Below are positions 62,025-64,000 of a stretch of DNA of 64,000 nucleotides, in pieces (position 1 is the first letter of the stretch; the number at the start of each line of letters is the position of its first letter). The stretch comes from Chloroflexota bacterium. Its GTDB lineage: Bacteria; Chloroflexota; Anaerolineae; Anaerolineales; Villigracilaceae. Location: contig JACAET010000052.1 of NCBI GenBank assembly GCA_013388685.1, forward strand, positions 155,701 to 219,700, given 5' to 3'. The notes beneath the pieces were generated by a model. It saw only the letters and a program-made list of their open reading frames with translations, was not told the DNA's origin and did not search any database. The position numbers and the translations under genes were made by a program.

Positions 62025-62933
62025 CTACCTCGCCAGCGAAATGAACACATCCTCCAGCGTTGGCTCGCCGACGACGATCTCGCGCACATTTACATTCCTC
62101 CCTTTCAATTTTTTCAACAAATCCTCTTTCTTCGTTCCTCGTTCCGTGATTGTCCGCAAGTGATCACCAGCCAAACCCACACGCAATATACCTTCAATAT
62201 CAGGCAAAACCTCCAGCCCTGCCTCCAATGGCTCAACATACACCTCCCACACATCGCCGGGGATGATGTCGCGTTTCAGGTTGGAGGGGGTGTCCATCGC
62301 CAGCAGTTTGCCGTCACGCATGATGCCGACGCGCTCGCAGTATTCGGCTTCGTCCATGTAGTGGGTGGTGACGAGGATGGTCACGCCGCTATCGGCGAGT
62401 TCGTAGATCAGGTCCCAGAAGGCGCGGCGGGCAGTGGGGTCCACGCCGGAGGTGGGTTCGTCGAGGAAGAGCAGTTTCGGTTCATGCACCAACGCGATGC
62501 CCAGCGCCAGTCTCTGCCGCCAGCCCGCCGAGAGCGAACGCGTCCGCGTGGCTTCATGTCCACGAAGCCCGACCCGTTCGAGGGTATGAGAGATGCGGGC
62601 TTTGTCCGTGATGCCATACACGCCGCCGTAAAACGTCAGGTTTTCGAGCACGGTTAAATCGTCGTAGATCGCAAACTTCTGCGACATGTACCCCACGCGT
62701 GAGCGCACCTGTTCGCTTTGTTGGAATGCGTCGAATCCCAGCACGGTTGCTTTGCCTTCATTGGGTTCGAGCAGACCGAGAAGCATGCGAATCGTCGTCG
62801 TTTTGCCCGAACCGTTCGGACCGAGGTAGCCCGCTACTTCGCCCGCGCGCACCTCAAAACTGATGTGATCCACCGCGACGAAATCGCCGAAGCGCCGCGT
62901 TAAATGTTCGACTTTGATGATTGGTTCGCTCAT
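62025..62933 (-). CDS. ABC transporter ATP-binding protein
   Basis: A 302-residue ATPase. Walker A is GPNGSGKTTT, the Q-loop lies at MSQKFAI, the signature motif LSAGWRQRLALG departs from LSGGQ, Walker B is LLFLDEPTSGVDP and the H-loop VTTHYMDEAE. A C-terminal extension of about 70 residues ends EPTLEDVFISLAR, typical of CcmA/DrrA-type exporters. Its start overlaps the stop of the paired ATPase by 4 bases. The two would work with an ABC-2-type permease off the edge. Confidence 0.93.
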   Translation of the reverse strand: MSEPIIKVEHLTRRFGDFVAVDHISFEVRAGEVAGYLGPNGSGKTTTIRMLLGLLEPNEGKATVLGFDAFQQSEQVRSRVGYMSQKFAIYDDLTVLENLTFYGGVYGITDKARISHTLERVGLRGHEATRTRSLSAGWRQRLALGIALVHEPKLLFLDEPTSGVDPTARRAFWDLIYELADSGVTILVTTHYMDEAEYCERVGIMRDGKLLAMDTPSNLKRDIIPGDVWEVYVEPLEAGLEVLPDIEGILRVGLAGDHLRTITERGTKKEDLLKKLKGRNVNVREIVVGEPTLEDVFISLAR

Positions 62934-63937
62934 TTGGACTCCGATAACGCGATAAACACATCTTCGAGGACGGGCGGCACAGCGCGGAGTTCATCCACCC
63001 GACCACCCTCGCTTCGTATCTTCGACGTGAGCCTGCGCAAAACATCTTGAGCCTTACCCTCTCCGACGCGGATGTGCAGCCTGTCGCCGAACGCCTGCAC
63101 GTCTTCGACATCGTCATCCTGATGCGCGATGCGCCGAAGGAGGTTCAACGGCGAGCCGCGCAGTTCGAGCACGCGTCCATTCAGGCGGGCGCGCAGATTG
63201 GAGGGCGTGTCTTCGGCGATGAGTTTTCCGGTCTTCATGAAGCCTACACGGTGACAGCGCGAGGCTTCGTCCATGTAGGGGGTGGAGATGAGGACGCTGA
63301 CCTCCACCCCCCCCTCTTTCTCTCCCTTCAAATGCTCCGAATGTAGGGGGGCTGATACCAACTTGATGATCAACTGCCAGAAATCCTGCCGCGTGACAGG
63401 GTCAACGCCTGTGGTGGGTTCATCGAGGAGGAGAACTTTCGGGCGAGTCACAAGAGCGGACGCCAGTCCTAGTTTCTGTTTCATGCCTCCTGAAAGTTGA
63501 CCTGCTTTCCGTTCGGTGAATTTTTCAAGCCCGACGAATTCGAGAATCTCCATCGAGCGCGGAAGCCATTCGTTGGGTTTCAGCCCGCGCACTTCGGCGA
63601 AGAAGCGGATGTTTTCCAGCACGGTCAAATCTTCGTACATGGAAAATCTCTGCGAGAGGTAGCCGAATTGCGAGCGCGCCTGTTCGGTTTGTTTGTTGAT
63701 GTTGTAGCCGCAGATGTTCACTTCGCCCGCGTCCGCTTTGAGCGCGCCGACGAGGAGACGGATGGTGGTGGTCTTCCCGGCTCCGTCCGCGCCGACCAAA
63801 CCGTAGATTTCACCGGACTTGATTTGGAGGGAAACACCATCCACCGCGTGGACATCACCGAAGGATTTTTTGAGGTTGGCAGCTTCCACAAGCGTTGGAA
63901 CGTTGGAATGTTCGAACGTCAAAACGTTAGACTTCAT
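62930..63937 (-). CDS. ABC transporter ATP-binding protein with in-frame repeat insertion
   Basis: A 335-residue ATPase. Walker A is GADGAGKTTT, the signature LSGGMKQKLGL, Walker B VLLLDEPTTGVDP. Before the H-loop region, which reads LISTPYMDEA with Pro in the usual His position, about 18 extra residues (SAPLHSEHLKGEKEGGVE) come from a palindromic repeat (63308-63350). The N-terminal 15 residues are also repeat-like, encoded by AACGTT words. A later start is possible. It pairs with the next ATPase. Confidence 0.88.
   Translation of the reverse strand: MKSNVLTFEHSNVPTLVEAANLKKSFGDVHAVDGVSLQIKSGEIYGLVGADGAGKTTTIRLLVGALKADAGEVNICGYNINKQTEQARSQFGYLSQRFSMYEDLTVLENIRFFAEVRGLKPNEWLPRSMEILEFVGLEKFTERKAGQLSGGMKQKLGLASALVTRPKVLLLDEPTTGVDPVTRQDFWQLIIKLVSAPLHSEHLKGEKEGGVEVSVLISTPYMDEASRCHRVGFMKTGKLIAEDTPSNLRARLNGRVLELRGSPLNLLRRIAHQDDDVEDVQAFGDRLHIRVGEGKAQDVLRRLTSKIRSEGGRVDELRAVPPVLEDVFIALSESK
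63308..63350. repeat. Palindromic repeat inserted in frame in the ABC ATPase gene
   Basis: C-rich (63308-63332) and G-rich (63342-63350) arms surround a short centre. On the minus strand GGGAGAGAAAGAGGGGGG is identical to part of the leuS insertion. Confidence 0.7.
63895..63935. repeat. AACGTT-word repeat at the start of the ABC ATPase gene
   Basis: Degenerate copies of GTTGGAACGTT, TTCGAACGTC and AAAACGTT lie in tandem and invert, covering the first 14 codons. They probably entered the gene as an intergenic-type repeat. Confidence 0.5.
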
Positions 63938-63940
63938 ATT

Positions 63941-64000
63941 CTAGACCATCTTCGCGGACACGGCGCGGCTGAGGATGTGTATCAAGATAATCCATAAAAC
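63941..64000 (-). CDS. C-terminal end of an upstream gene (partial)
   Basis: The minus-strand frame from the window edge reads VLWIILIHILSRAVSAKMV and stops at 63943-63941 (TAG), 3 bases before the next ATG. The hydrophobic tail suits a membrane protein such as an ABC-2 permease. With only 19 residues this is a context-based guess. Confidence 0.35.
   Translation of the reverse strand, partial: VLWIILIHILSRAVSAKMV

Overview
The window reads as chromosomal DNA of a bacterium from the Chloroflexota, probably class Anaerolineae. This is an inference. It rests on many secreted lipoproteins with Thr/Pro-rich linkers, propeller/TolB lipoproteins, an hrcA-grpE-dnaK-dnaJ cluster under CIRCE, a T-box in front of leuS, and abundant palindromic intergenic repeats. 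No marker such as 16S rRNA is present to prove it.

Layout. 1-1910: nucleotide-sugar genes (wecC end, wecB). 1946-5976: secreted protein, PyrK-like protein, SPFH protein, selD and a 52-residue membrane protein. 6317-12198: CNNM transporter, HAD phosphatase, EamA exporter, rarA, histidine phosphatase and an AhpD-like protein. 12249-19020: scpB, lipoproteins, a UDP-xylose-synthase-like gene with gtrA, and a threonine-dehydrogenase-like SDR. 19083-23884: heat-shock operon with CIRCE. 24035-30654: Ser/Thr kinase, transglutaminase-like membrane protein, adenylate cyclase. 30896-34508: M20 peptidase, PfkB kinase, TolB-like lipoprotein, hypA. 34659-43812: ctaA, a very large propeller histidine kinase with its response regulator, two ArsR-like regulators with a perfect operator, a CAP lipoprotein and an unusual HisKA protein. 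43958-47772: three-gene cohesin/dockerin operon. 47995-51577: leuS, its T-box, and two tRNA-Ala genes. 51674-59288: radC, acylphosphatase, MA-like peptidase, AEC transporter, HEAT protein, site-2 protease, HIT protein, LysM protein. 59391-62020: an AT-rich patch with a duplicated ABC-gene fragment, a possible transposase relic, two unknown secreted proteins and a response regulator. 62025-64000: ABC-transporter ATPases.

Main points. Two genes, selD and the AhpD-like gene, contain an in-frame TGA at the redox-active position, each followed by a hairpin at a distance suited to a bacterial SECIS. Both are therefore probably selenoproteins, and the cell probably makes selenocysteine. The cohesin/dockerin operon encodes two secreted proteins each carrying both a cohesin and a dockerin, plus a membrane-anchored cohesin. 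This suggests a self-assembling surface structure. Seven genes have a TATAAT-like box only 6-8 bases before the start codon, which points to leaderless mRNAs. Palindromic repeats of several families sit between genes, and three are inserted in frame inside genes (leuS, M20 peptidase, ABC ATPase).
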